Assembly (NCBI GenBank): GCA_945897845.1
Contig: CAMDGL010000003.1
Location: forward strand, 1 to 34,594
Length of the DNA: 34,594 bases
Origin: Chitinophaga pinensis
Lineage (GTDB): Bacteria; Bacteroidota; Bacteroidia; Bacteroidales; Prolixibacteraceae
Direction of reading: 5' to 3'
Under the pieces are notes generated by a model. That model saw nothing but the letters and a program-made list of their open reading frames with translations, made no database searches and had not been told where the DNA came from. Positions 25,419 to 34,429 of this stretch are shown here, piece after piece (the stretch's first letter is position 1; each line of letters begins with the position of its first letter). The translations under genes were made by a program, and so were the position numbers.

Positions 25419-25449
25419 CAAAAATAGTTATTGTGTGATGTAATTCAAA
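25419..25449 (-). promoter_or_regulatory. Consensus promoter of the restriction-modification pair
   Basis: On the minus strand TTTG (25446-25449) is followed after exactly 19 bp by TATTTTTG (25419-25426), a full match to the Bacteroidota consensus TTTG-N19-TAnnTTTG. Transcription should begin near 25415-25412, at the methyltransferase ATG (25414-25412). The message would then be leaderless. The rest of 25427-25719 holds no gene and no other clear signal. Confidence 0.6.
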
Positions 25450-25719
25450 CAATTGAAATACTATTAAAAATTTATCACAAGTTAATGATTCTTACACAAT
25501 AATATCAATTGAATGAATTTGTGCAAATTCAAATCCATTGTTTTGTTTTAAACTTCAGATATGAGATCAAAAATTATTCAAAATAAACCCATTAAAAAAA
25601 GAATAAGCATTTCAACGGAATAAAAGAATTCCACTATTTTTAGGCCACGCAAACAAGGGGTACTTTTTGGAATTGGTTTTCGCGTTTCGGAAAATACCAA
25701 CAATTAAAAAATACTGATT

Positions 25720-27972
25720 ATGAGTACTAATAAACTTTACCTGCCAATCACGCTGGCAATATTGATGATCGTGTCGGGCTGTCAGAAAAAAACAGAAAAC
25801 CTAATTCAATATGTCAATCCGTTAATCGGAACAGGGCCATCAACTGGCCCCGGTGGTTTAAAACACAATCAAGGTTCCGAATCATGGGGCCAGGATATAC
25901 CGGCGGTTGCAACTCCGTTTGGAATGACACAATGGACTCCTCAAACACGCGACAGTGAAAACAAATGCGTTTCACCTTATTATTTTGGCGCTGGAAATCT
26001 TCAGGGATTCAGGGGAACACACTGGTTAGGAGGTTCGTGCACCCAGGACTATGGTAGTTTTACCATTATGCCGATGACAGGTTATTTACGCACTTTTGCC
26101 GTCGATCGTGCTGCAAGTTACATGCACGATAACGAAACATCTACCCCGGCTTATTATTCGTGTTTACTTCAGAAATACCTCACTTTTGTTGAAATTACAA
26201 GTACTGCCCGTGCCGGATTTTTCAGGTTTTCATACGTGCAAAAAGATCAGGCCATCATTCTGATTACCCCAAACAGCGACGAAGGAAAGGGATATATAAA
26301 AGTTGATCCTGAAAAACAGGAAATTTACGGTTACAATCCTGTTCATCGGATCTATCAGGGTTGGGGAGAGCCGGCAGGTTTCAGCGGATATTTTGTAGTC
26401 AGGTTCAACAGGCCATTGGAAAATTACGGATGTTACTACCAGATGGAAGATTTAAAAAAACAAACAGAGATTTCAGGAAAACCTGATATTGGCGCTTATG
26501 CGCGTTTCAGCGTCACTGAAAAAGATGTGATACTCGCAAAAGTTGGTACTTCGTTTACCAGCCTCGAAGCGGCCCGTGCCAACCTTGACGCAGAAATACC
26601 GCATTGGGAGTTTGAAAAAACCAAAGCCGAAACCGAACAAATCTGGAATGAATCATTGTCGGCCATTAAACTGAAAGGTGGCAAGACCGAAGATTTAACC
26701 AAATTTTATACTGCGATGTATCATTCCATGCTTTACCCGCGCACATTCAGCAATGTGGATGGTACCTACCCCGAATTTGACGGGAATAAATCAATCAAAA
26801 AAGTTGAAGACGGACATGTTTATTACGACGATTTCTCATTGTGGGACACCTTCAGGGCTCAACTTCCACTGGTAAGCCTAATTGCTCCTGATAAATATGA
26901 AGACATGATGAAATCGCTCGTTCTGAAAGCAGAACAGGGAGGTTGGATGCCTATTTTCCCGATGTGGAACAGCTATACTTCAGCGATGATCGGCGACCAT
27001 GCCAACACCGCTTTGGGCGACGCTTACCTCAAAGGTTTCGATATCGATATTGACCGTGCCTGGCCGTACATGCGGAAAAATGCTTTTGAGATTCCGTCAT
27101 ACGAAGACTTTAACAACGGTAAGGGACGCAGAGCAATTATGTCGTATCTCGAAAATGGATATATTCCGCTTGAAGACAGTGTAAAAGAAGCTTTCCACAA
27201 AATGGAACAGACCTCGCGCACATTGGAATATGCCATGACCGACGATGTGCTTTCGAAAGTTGCATCGAAATACGGAAAAACAGAAGATGCCCAAATGCTG
27301 GCCAAACGCGGGCAGAATTACCAAAATGTTTTCGACGATGAAACCAAAAGCATGCGTGGCCGCCATCTCGATGGAACCTGGAGCAAAGATTATAATCCGC
27401 TTGCGCGTGCATCGTACCTCACCGAAGGGACTCCAATGCAACATTTGTGGTTTGTTCCGCAGGATATTCCGGGATTATTCGATCTGATTGGCGATCAAAA
27501 ACAAGTTCGTGAAAAGCTGGATGAACTCTTTGATACCGGCGAATACTGGCATTCGAACGAACCTTGCCACCACATCCCCTATTTGTACAATTATCTGGGC
27601 GATCCGGCTGAAACACAGCGAAAAGTAAAGAACATTCTGGCAACCGAATACACTGCTTATGATGGAGGAATCCCCGGGAACGACGACTCAGGCCAAACTT
27701 CGGCATGGTATGTATTTTCGGCCATGGGCTTTTATCCTGTTTCGCCCGGAAGTGGCGAATACCAGCTGTCCTCTCCTATTTTTACTGAAGTTGAATTAAA
27801 CCTGAACCCAAAATATTATCCGGGAAAGAAATTCAAAATCAGTCTCGACGATCCGGATACCTCAAAAACTTTCGACAAAGTGGAGTTGAATGGCAAGGAA
27901 AGTCAGTTTGTACTGAAACATGAAGACATACGAAAGGGCGGAAAATTGGAATTCTCAAATTCTGTAAAATAA
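25720..27972 (+). CDS. GH92 alpha-mannosidase lipoprotein
   Basis: A 750-residue GH92 family glycosidase. The N-terminus (LPITLAILMIVSGC) is a lipoprotein signal with Cys21, so it is anchored to a membrane, probably the outer one. The beta-sandwich domain starts at YVNPLIGTGP. The (alpha/alpha)6 domain shows FYTAMYHSMLYPRTFSNVDG, YYDDFSLWDTFRAQLPLV, YLTEGTPMQHLWFVPQD with the expected general acid Glu569, HSNEPCHHIPYLYNYLGDP, and GIPGNDDSGQTSAWYVFSAM with the general base among Asp655/Asp656. The family uses calcium and inverts; most members act on alpha-1,2- or other alpha-mannosides of N-glycans or yeast mannan. Specificity cannot be told here. It converges on the LytTR regulator with 8 bp between stops and no terminator. 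Confidence 0.95.
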   Translation: MSTNKLYLPITLAILMIVSGCQKKTENLIQYVNPLIGTGPSTGPGGLKHNQGSESWGQDIPAVATPFGMTQWTPQTRDSENKCVSPYYFGAGNLQGFRGTHWLGGSCTQDYGSFTIMPMTGYLRTFAVDRAASYMHDNETSTPAYYSCLLQKYLTFVEITSTARAGFFRFSYVQKDQAIILITPNSDEGKGYIKVDPEKQEIYGYNPVHRIYQGWGEPAGFSGYFVVRFNRPLENYGCYYQMEDLKKQTEISGKPDIGAYARFSVTEKDVILAKVGTSFTSLEAARANLDAEIPHWEFEKTKAETEQIWNESLSAIKLKGGKTEDLTKFYTAMYHSMLYPRTFSNVDGTYPEFDGNKSIKKVEDGHVYYDDFSLWDTFRAQLPLVSLIAPDKYEDMMKSLVLKAEQGGWMPIFPMWNSYTSAMIGDHANTALGDAYLKGFDIDIDRAWPYMRKNAFEIPSYEDFNNGKGRRAIMSYLENGYIPLEDSVKEAFHKMEQTSRTLEYAMTDDVLSKVASKYGKTEDAQMLAKRGQNYQNVFDDETKSMRGRHLDGTWSKDYNPLARASYLTEGTPMQHLWFVPQDIPGLFDLIGDQKQVREKLDELFDTGEYWHSNEPCHHIPYLYNYLGDPAETQRKVKNILATEYTAYDGGIPGNDDSGQTSAWYVFSAMGFYPVSPGSGEYQLSSPIFTEVELNLNPKYYPGKKFKISLDDPDTSKTFDKVELNGKESQFVLKHEDIRKGGKLEFSNSVK

Positions 27973-27980
27973 CAATTGAG

Positions 27981-28715
27981 TTACACACCTGCCACCGAAC
28001 CGGTAAAATTCAAGGCACTTAATACCGCATTCTTGTAATTCCGTCCAATTGGTAGTTCTTTACCCTGAATTTCAATTGTATTGGCAGTAAATGCTTCTAT
28101 CTTGCTGACCGAAACAATGTATGATTTGTGAATCCGGAGAAAGTTTTCAGCGGGCAGTTTCTCTTCCATTAAAGTCATGCTGGTTTTGGTAATGATCTTA
28201 CGTTTATCGGTGTAAATCTGAACATATTCGCTTAATCCTTCAATGAACCTGATTTCGGAGAGATACAATTTTACAACCTTTTTATTTTCTTTCACATAAA
28301 TAAAACTTTCTTCCTGAACTTTTTCCGAAGTAGAATTGGAACCCACCTGAACTTCGTCCTGATTCATCTGATAAAACTTGTTTACAGACTTCAGGAAGCG
28401 CTCAAAAGTGATGGGTTTCAGTAAATAATCGACCACATCCAGTTCAAAACCTTCCAAGGCATATTCGCGGTAAGCCGTGGTAATAATCACTTTCGGCGGA
28501 TGTTTCAGTGTTTTAAGAAATTCGATGCCGGTAATCTGAGGCATTTGAATGTCCATAAATACCAGATCAACATGCTTTTCGCGTAATACGCCCAATGCTT
28601 TCATTGCATCGCTGCATTCAGCAACAATTTCAAAATTCTCCAGTTTTTCAACATGTCCACGTATGAGTTCACGTGCCAGCGGCTCATCGTCAACAATCAA
28701 ACATTTTGTCTTCAT
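27981..28715 (-). CDS. LytTR-family response regulator
   Basis: A 244-residue regulator. The receiver domain (1-115) has the acidic pair Asp9-Asp10, phospho-acceptor Asp55 in FMDIQMP, the switch Thr in IITTAY (about 79-82) and Lys100 in LLKP. The LytTR DNA-binding domain covers about 135-240 (FIYVKENKKVVKLYLSEIRF, FLRIHKSYIVSVSKIEAF, ELPIGRNYK). It is the last gene of a five-gene operon and begins 4 nt after the ACE-like lipoprotein gene. It should be phosphorylated by the LytS-type kinases upstream. All key residues are present. Target genes are unknown. Confidence 0.95.
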   Translation of the reverse strand: MKTKCLIVDDEPLARELIRGHVEKLENFEIVAECSDAMKALGVLREKHVDLVFMDIQMPQITGIEFLKTLKHPPKVIITTAYREYALEGFELDVVDYLLKPITFERFLKSVNKFYQMNQDEVQVGSNSTSEKVQEESFIYVKENKKVVKLYLSEIRFIEGLSEYVQIYTDKRKIITKTSMTLMEEKLPAENFLRIHKSYIVSVSKIEAFTANTIEIQGKELPIGRNYKNAVLSALNFTGSVAGV

Positions 28716-28719
28716 AGTG

Positions 28720-30465
28720 TCACAATTTATTCGTTTCGGTTTTCTGCTTCAACTGATTGACAAAATACATCGAATTCAACGGTTCGCCTGTCGCCTTTTC
28801 GATCAGTTTTTCCCAGGGTAAAAGGTTACCGTAGCGGTAAAGATTATCTTTCAAATACTGTCCAACAGCTTTATTATTCGTATAAACACCACTCGTTTGC
28901 TTTATGACGCGGCTTTCGATGGAATGTTGCAGTTGAGCAGCAAAAACATCGGCAATTAAAACATTGTGGGTTGAACACGACAGGCTGGTTGCAAACTTAT
29001 TGGCCGCCCAAACACCGGAATTCCTTTCAGCTGGATAACTGATTCCCAAATATTTGAGGTTAAGTTTGTACCACAACGAATCCAGATCCTGATAAGGATT
29101 CCGGTAAATTTCCTGCTCAAAGTCTGACAGGGCAAGCAATTTACGGCATCTGAACAACTGATCGACTTGCTGCAAATGCTGACAAACCAACACAATCTCT
29201 TTCTGGTTTTCCTCATTAAGATTTAACTCATTTTTCAGCCAACTGTAATCCGATGCGAGGTTTTCGAAATATCTGGCGACCCCTTCATAAATAACCGGAA
29301 TCGGAGTTTTCAGCAAATACGGAATATCATCAGGAATAGAACTGTAATGAGATGCATGTCCGCCAAGGTGCATCATTCGGTACATTCCTTTGTGCGTATT
29401 CTGAATACCGGAAATCAGGCGAATGTCGTTTTTAAAATCCACATTGATCATGGCGTTTAAGGATGACTTTTCCGGACGGTATGCCAAATCGCTGTTATCA
29501 ATCACATCCTGGATGGGCAGGCCAATTCCTTCATAAAACTCAGCAGTTTTCTGAATCGGATCAATATCTGTAAAAAGCGAATCCATTTTTGCACTATATT
29601 TCTCAGGCAGATAACCGGTGCGCTCATTGTTGTAATGCCAGGGCTTTAATTCGGTCACCTGAATTTTGAAACGATCTGCCAGCAACTTATCAATTTCCCG
29701 TTTTGCCTCAAAGAACAGATCTCTGGTATTCATTTCAATTTCATCAATCATCCGTTTAATCTTTTGCGGAGTCTGATCTTTCGATTCTAGCGAGAGTGTG
29801 TAATAATCGGGATACCCAAAATTAGCGGCGAATTCATTTCGATCTTTAACCATCCTGATAATATCAGGGGCTAAAATCTTGCCTTTCTGCTGGTAAGCCT
29901 CAAAAATACGCTTCCGTACAGATTCATCATTGGTATGTTTCTGAATGGAATCAATTTTACCGGCACCATATTTTTTACCGTCAATTTCAATTTTCAGTAC
30001 TGAAAATACCTGCCACAATTTCAATTCATTTGATATGAGCTTCTGATATTTTTCGGGTTCTATCTGTGGCCCCATAAATGCCTGATAAAGAACATTCAAC
30101 TGGCGAATCAGCAAGGTGTCGGTAATCAATTCTGAATATTTTAATTTTCTGAGAAGCTGAAAATCCTCCTCGTTGGTAAATACATTTTGGGTGATTGACG
30201 AAAACCTGTCGGGATTAAAAAAATTGGAATCTTTTTGATTGGTTTTATTGAATTCGAGATCGATATCAATTAACTTTTGGTAATCTTTCTCGTTGCCCGA
30301 AACAGTGGCGTTCCACAATGCAACCGCACTTTCCATCGAATAATTCCTTATCAGGTCAACCTTCTGATCGATATAATGCTGCAGAATTTTTTCGGCCTGT
30401 TGTTTTTGATTCATGCAGGCAGAAAGCGCAAAAAACAATCCTATGGTAAAGAGAATCTTACGCAT
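28720..30465 (-). CDS. M2 (ACE-like) peptidase homologue lipoprotein, catalytic Glu missing
   Basis: A 581-residue lipoprotein (signal ILFTIGLFFALSAC, Cys17) with the all-helical fold pattern of the M2 angiotensin-converting-enzyme family. Its zinc motif reads HLGGH (366-370) where active enzymes have HExxH; His366, His370 and a third acidic ligand, Glu394 in YEGVARYFENL, remain. The His366-Glu394 spacing of 28 equals that of ACE (His383-Glu411, from memory). The catalytic Glu is Leu367, so hydrolysis is unlikely though zinc may still bind. The C-terminal half (GNLLPWEKLIEKATGEPL) is typical of the family. It overlaps the kinase gene upstream by 8 nt and sits 4 nt before the regulator gene, so it probably senses or modulates. 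Confidence 0.85.
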   Translation of the reverse strand: MRKILFTIGLFFALSACMNQKQQAEKILQHYIDQKVDLIRNYSMESAVALWNATVSGNEKDYQKLIDIDLEFNKTNQKDSNFFNPDRFSSITQNVFTNEEDFQLLRKLKYSELITDTLLIRQLNVLYQAFMGPQIEPEKYQKLISNELKLWQVFSVLKIEIDGKKYGAGKIDSIQKHTNDESVRKRIFEAYQQKGKILAPDIIRMVKDRNEFAANFGYPDYYTLSLESKDQTPQKIKRMIDEIEMNTRDLFFEAKREIDKLLADRFKIQVTELKPWHYNNERTGYLPEKYSAKMDSLFTDIDPIQKTAEFYEGIGLPIQDVIDNSDLAYRPEKSSLNAMINVDFKNDIRLISGIQNTHKGMYRMMHLGGHASHYSSIPDDIPYLLKTPIPVIYEGVARYFENLASDYSWLKNELNLNEENQKEIVLVCQHLQQVDQLFRCRKLLALSDFEQEIYRNPYQDLDSLWYKLNLKYLGISYPAERNSGVWAANKFATSLSCSTHNVLIADVFAAQLQHSIESRVIKQTSGVYTNNKAVGQYLKDNLYRYGNLLPWEKLIEKATGEPLNSMYFVNQLKQKTETNKL

Positions 30466-31540
30466 TTATTTCAGGAGTTTGGGTACAGTTTTTCATGATT
30501 GCCAGACGAACGAAAAACACACAATTTTCTTTCCTGATCTCTAATTCATGATTTTTGGGATAGATCAGTTCAAGTCGCCTTTTGATGTTTGTAAGGCCAA
30601 CGCCTTCTTCAATTTCATTACCGAAACACTTTGATTTCGGAATGCTGTTGGAAGCCTCGAACTCAAAAATATTGCCGCGCACCCTGATCAGAAGTTTGAT
30701 CCAGGGAGATTCGGGATCGGGGCTGCTGCCGTGTTTAAAGCAATTTTCGATAAATGTATAGAGCAGCATCGGGGGAATCAGACAATCCGGATTATCAACA
30801 TCCTTTTCAAAAGTGAACGAAAGCCGGTCGGAATAACGCAATTCTTCGAGCTGAATGTAATCTTCAATAAGCTTAATCTCTTTCTTAACAGGCACTTCAA
30901 TGGCATTGCACTCGTATAAAATATAATGAAAAAGATCAGCCATTTTGGAAATGACAATCGGGGTTTTATCGCTTTTTTGGAGTGCCAGAACGTATAAATT
31001 ATTGAAGGTATTGAAAAGAAAATGAGGATTTAACTGCGCTTTCAGTACCTGCAATTCTGAAGCCAGATGTTTTCGTTCGGCTTCATTGGCAAGGTTTCTG
31101 AAATTCAACCAGTTTTTGTAATACTTAAACATTGCAAACAGAATAGCAGGACCCAAAATCCAGATCAGGTTCCGAAAAAATATATCTGCATTAAACCATT
31201 CTGTCGGATGTAAAACCTCCGGGATGAACAATGCATAATAAACATATCTGCCGGTTAAAATCCTTAAACAAGCTGCTGCGCATGCCGCAAAGGCAAGTGC
31301 CAGGAAAAACTGCCAGTACTTGCGGTTCAGGAGAAAAGCAGGAACCAGAAAATAAACTACACCATAAGTAAAAAACACAAATACCGGCAAATGAACCAGG
31401 AAATTCAGAAGGTAAAAAGAATATGGAAAATTTTGCTGGTAACTAAATATGAATGATCCGATCAGCACAAAGAATGTCCAAAACACAAGGTGAATCACCG
31501 GGCGTTTATTCAGGAATTGATAGATAGTTTTTAATGCCAT
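30458..31540 (-). CDS. LytS-type sensor histidine kinase
   Basis: A 360-residue membrane kinase. About four transmembrane helices lie in residues 15-140 with short loops and no large sensor domain. The His_kinase domain follows: AQLNPHFLFNTFNNLYVLAL with the phospho-acceptor His173, the N-box FIENCFKHG with Asn266, and EEGVGLTNIKRRLELIYP as the G-box. All required residues are present, so it should be active. It starts 10 nt inside the end of the pseudokinase gene and ends 8 nt inside the lipoprotein gene, indicating translational coupling along the operon. The signal sensed is unknown. Confidence 0.93.
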   Translation of the reverse strand: MALKTIYQFLNKRPVIHLVFWTFFVLIGSFIFSYQQNFPYSFYLLNFLVHLPVFVFFTYGVVYFLVPAFLLNRKYWQFFLALAFAACAAACLRILTGRYVYYALFIPEVLHPTEWFNADIFFRNLIWILGPAILFAMFKYYKNWLNFRNLANEAERKHLASELQVLKAQLNPHFLFNTFNNLYVLALQKSDKTPIVISKMADLFHYILYECNAIEVPVKKEIKLIEDYIQLEELRYSDRLSFTFEKDVDNPDCLIPPMLLYTFIENCFKHGSSPDPESPWIKLLIRVRGNIFEFEASNSIPKSKCFGNEIEEGVGLTNIKRRLELIYPKNHELEIRKENCVFFVRLAIMKNCTQTPEINA

Positions 31541-32583
31541 GGCTCGATATTGATTTCGATGGACACTTCCACAAAGTTAATTTCAAAATTCGACATGACC
31601 TTGTGATTTTCAGGATAAAAATAGTCAAGGTATTTTCGGCAGTTTTCAATAACCACGGTATTAAACTGTTTGCCAAGCAAACGATCGTTCCAAATTGTCA
31701 TCGAAAACAGAAGATGTTGAGGCTCTGTTCTAATAAGTACGGAATAATCTGTACTGTTTTCAGATTCATCCAGAATCATAAACCCTTCTTCGACCAATTG
31801 GAAGAAAAGAAACCGAGGAATCAGGATGCCATTCAATTCACCGGAAACATGAAAATTGACATCATAATCATCAGGTAAACTCATCAGTTGAATGTCGATG
31901 TAACCTTTGATTAAGTCAACTTCCTTCTGAAGTAAAATTCGATCCGATCGGTCATCTGAAATCATGCTGTTCATCAGATTCGATAAACGAATGATCATCT
32001 CCGGTGTTTGTGGTGAATGATTCTTTGCCAGATCCTCAAGTTTGTCTGCCACGTTCAGAAGAAATCGGGGATACGACTGGATTTTAAGGAGTTCAATCTC
32101 TGTTGACAATTTTCTGTTCAGTAAATCAGTCTTCTCGCCCATTTTCAAATTCCAAAAACGGACCACTTTTACCGACAGAAAAACTATGATAATATATTCG
32201 TTTCCCAAACCGTTGATCAGGATATTCTGCCAGCCAAAATAATTACCCGGTTGCTTATTCTCAGGTTTTACCAGCGCCCATACCACTTCGTTGCTGATAA
32301 GCATCTCAAGGATTGATGCAATAATAAGCAAAACAATGATCCACAGCGCAAATAATCCATAGCGAGGTCTGAAAAAATATGCCGGAACAAGCCAGTATGC
32401 AATAAGGTATGTGTGCGCCATGAATAAAGGAAGTGTTACCAGATAATAGACTAACCAGGCCATAAAATCATGCATTCCAAAGCCAAAACTTTGAATGAAA
32501 GTAAAACCAAAAATCCAGCACATCCAGAAAATGGTGTGTTGTGTCACCCGTTTTTTATCGATATGTATTGAAAATTCAGTCAT
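31531..32583 (-). CDS. LytS-type pseudokinase
   Basis: A 350-residue paralogue of its two neighbours with the same four-helix membrane region (about 15-140) and the same domain spacing. The expected NPHFLFN box is YPRFLLN (171-177): Arg173 replaces the phospho-acceptor His. The N-box ENCFKHG has become EEGFMIL (265-271), losing the Asn that holds Mg-ATP, and the Gly-rich G-box is missing. The ending YFYPENHKVM still aligns with the kinases' IYPKNHELE. The reading frame is intact over its whole length, so this looks like a maintained inactive partner and not decay. It could heterodimerise with the flanking kinases. It begins 6 nt after the first kinase gene stop. Confidence 0.88.
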   Translation of the reverse strand: MTEFSIHIDKKRVTQHTIFWMCWIFGFTFIQSFGFGMHDFMAWLVYYLVTLPLFMAHTYLIAYWLVPAYFFRPRYGLFALWIIVLLIIASILEMLISNEVVWALVKPENKQPGNYFGWQNILINGLGNEYIIIVFLSVKVVRFWNLKMGEKTDLLNRKLSTEIELLKIQSYPRFLLNVADKLEDLAKNHSPQTPEMIIRLSNLMNSMISDDRSDRILLQKEVDLIKGYIDIQLMSLPDDYDVNFHVSGELNGILIPRFLFFQLVEEGFMILDESENSTDYSVLIRTEPQHLLFSMTIWNDRLLGKQFNTVVIENCRKYLDYFYPENHKVMSNFEINFVEVSIEINIEPWH

Positions 32584-32589
32584 TTCAAT

Positions 32590-33645
32590 TTAGCTAAGTT
32601 CCAAATCAAGTTTAACTGTAAATTCCTGTTCTTTTGGCTGCACAACCAAACTGTATTTCTTTGGATAGATTAAATCCAGACGTTGCCTTAATCTTACAAG
32701 GCCCTGATTTTCTGACGCTTGAACCAATAGAATTTTCTTTGGCATACTGTTTTTTGTCTCAACGGAAAGTCTGTTTTTTTTACAATTCAAACTAAGTTCG
32801 ATCCACGGATTACCGGCGTCAGTGCTGCTTCCATGTTTAAAGCAATTCTCGATCAGGGAAAACAATACGAATGGGGCAATTACCTGTTGACTGATTTCAC
32901 CTTTTACATTGTTAATCAGATGTAGCCGTGAACCATAACGCAATAACTCTATCCGGATATAATCCTGAATCATGGCTATTTCGTTGTTCAGAAGAACTTT
33001 TTCTTGCTGGGCATCCACAATTGCAAAATGCAGCACTCGTTTAAGTCTGCAAATCAAATCCAATGTTTCATCAAAATTACGGAGCGACAATGCGTATAAA
33101 TTATTGAGCGTATTGAACAGAAAATGTGGTTCAAAATGATTTTGCAATAATTTCAGGTTCAGCCCGGCATATTTTTTTTGCAATATTTTGTGTTGCTTTT
33201 CGGCTATCAGCCAGTCTTTGCTAAATTTTGCAATCACAAACAATGCAACAATAAACGACATGTCTTTTGTATTGATCAGGATAAACCGGACACTGAGCAT
33301 TCCTTTGGAACCAATGAATTCAGGAGAAATGGCTGAATAAAAAATATAGTCCGAAACACTCAGCTTGATTGCCGACAGCACTAATCCAAGCGAAAGGAAG
33401 GAGACTGAGAACAATACATATTTTCTTCGAAGTACGAGGAATGGAATTAGAATGAAAATGGTGAGATATCCATATCCAAGAAAAATAAGCGCATTGATGA
33501 AAGTGAGGTTCAGTTGGTACAAAAAAGGCTGGTCGCTGTTCCTGCTGTAAAGAACAAGCGTGAAAACAAGCACCACAATGGTAAAAAAAACGATGTGTCT
33601 GCTTATCCTGAATTTCAGGGCATTATCAAACAAAAATTTATTCAT
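32590..33645 (-). CDS. LytS-type sensor histidine kinase, first of operon
   Basis: A 351-residue membrane kinase with about four transmembrane helices (15-140), a short coiled linker (EKQHKILQKKYAGLNLKLL) and the LytS His_kinase domain: FEPHFLFNTLNNLYALSL with His174, the N-box LIENCFKHGSS, and a reduced G-box (ENQGLVRLRQRLDLIYP). Catalytic residues look complete, although the G-box is less Gly-rich than in the third gene. It is the first gene of the five-gene operon ending with the LytTR regulator. The 292 bp upstream to 33937 shows no exact TAnnTTTG box on this strand and contains only the terminator of the next gene. Confidence 0.93.
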   Translation of the reverse strand: MNKFLFDNALKFRISRHIVFFTIVVLVFTLVLYSRNSDQPFLYQLNLTFINALIFLGYGYLTIFILIPFLVLRRKYVLFSVSFLSLGLVLSAIKLSVSDYIFYSAISPEFIGSKGMLSVRFILINTKDMSFIVALFVIAKFSKDWLIAEKQHKILQKKYAGLNLKLLQNHFEPHFLFNTLNNLYALSLRNFDETLDLICRLKRVLHFAIVDAQQEKVLLNNEIAMIQDYIRIELLRYGSRLHLINNVKGEISQQVIAPFVLFSLIENCFKHGSSTDAGNPWIELSLNCKKNRLSVETKNSMPKKILLVQASENQGLVRLRQRLDLIYPKKYSLVVQPKEQEFTVKLDLELS

Positions 33646-33882
33646 TCTGTACCCGGATTAGCTTTCCCTGACCATTTTCCCCTGACGTTTAACTTCAAAT
33701 AAATGTAGCAAAATATACAATCGGCTAAGGCAACAAGCTGCAAACAACTCAAGGAGATCAGTTAATTGACTGATTGGACAATTAATAACCATTCGCCCGG
33801 CGCAATGCATCGTTGAGACGGAGTTTATTGTAATTCGCAGACAAAAAACTTGAAATCAAATAATTATAATCGTAACATAAAA

Positions 33883-33912
33883 AAGTTTCCTGACCATACG
33901 ATCAGGAAACTT
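33883..33912 (-). terminator. Terminator of the 33938-34429 gene
   Basis: An 11-bp perfect stem (aagtttcctga 33883-33893, tcaggaaactt 33902-33912) with an 8-nt loop is followed on the minus strand by T6. It lies about 25 nt past the stop of the small exported protein gene and separates it from the kinase operon. Confidence 0.85.
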
Positions 33913-33937
33913 CAAACTTAAAGATTAAAATGTAATT

Positions 33938-34429
33938 TCAGATTTGTGCCCTGAATTGTTCTTTTATCAGCAATGGGAAATAACACGCAATTAAACCCAA
34001 TAATTCTTCCTCATTTTTTGGATTTTGAGAAATCACCCTTTGTGCATAATACTGCGAATTATCCAACATTGCATTAACAGTGGCAAGATCAACTTCACGA
34101 TATTCTTCATTCACCTTTTTTACACCAAATACATGCTTTTTACAAATGTATTCAATTTCAAAATCATCGGTCCTGACAATAAAATTCATACATTTCTTTG
34201 TCTTCTTTACCCCAATCAAAACAGGAGAATCCGACTCGGAATAAACCAATTGGTAAGTATTCAGAAGTTCATTGCCAATGGTGATGGCTTCGGGTGAAAG
34301 ACTGATGGTGTACTGACCTAATTCGGTCAATGACTGCCCGCTAACGACGGTTGTTCCTCTTTCTTTTGCGACGGTGAATAAAGTTACCAGCAGCAAACCA
34401 AATGTTAAAAATGCAAGTTTTGTTTTCAT
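33938..34429 (-). CDS. Small exported protein of unknown function
   Basis: A 163-residue protein I do not recognise. It has a clear signal peptide (KLAFLTFGLLLVTLFTVAKE, cleavage about residue 22) without a lipobox. The mature part is beta-rich at first (GQYTISLSPEAITIGNELL, TYQLVYSESDSPVLIGV), with Cys at KKCMNF and EYICKKH, about 15 residues apart, that could pair. A helical end follows (LATVNAMLDNSQYYAQRV, EEELLGLIACYFPLLIKEQF). It has its own terminator and is probably monocistronic. The 165 bp upstream to the window edge is AT-rich and shows no clear promoter box. Confidence 0.75.
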   Translation of the reverse strand: MKTKLAFLTFGLLLVTLFTVAKERGTTVVSGQSLTELGQYTISLSPEAITIGNELLNTYQLVYSESDSPVLIGVKKTKKCMNFIVRTDDFEIEYICKKHVFGVKKVNEEYREVDLATVNAMLDNSQYYAQRVISQNPKNEEELLGLIACYFPLLIKEQFRAQI

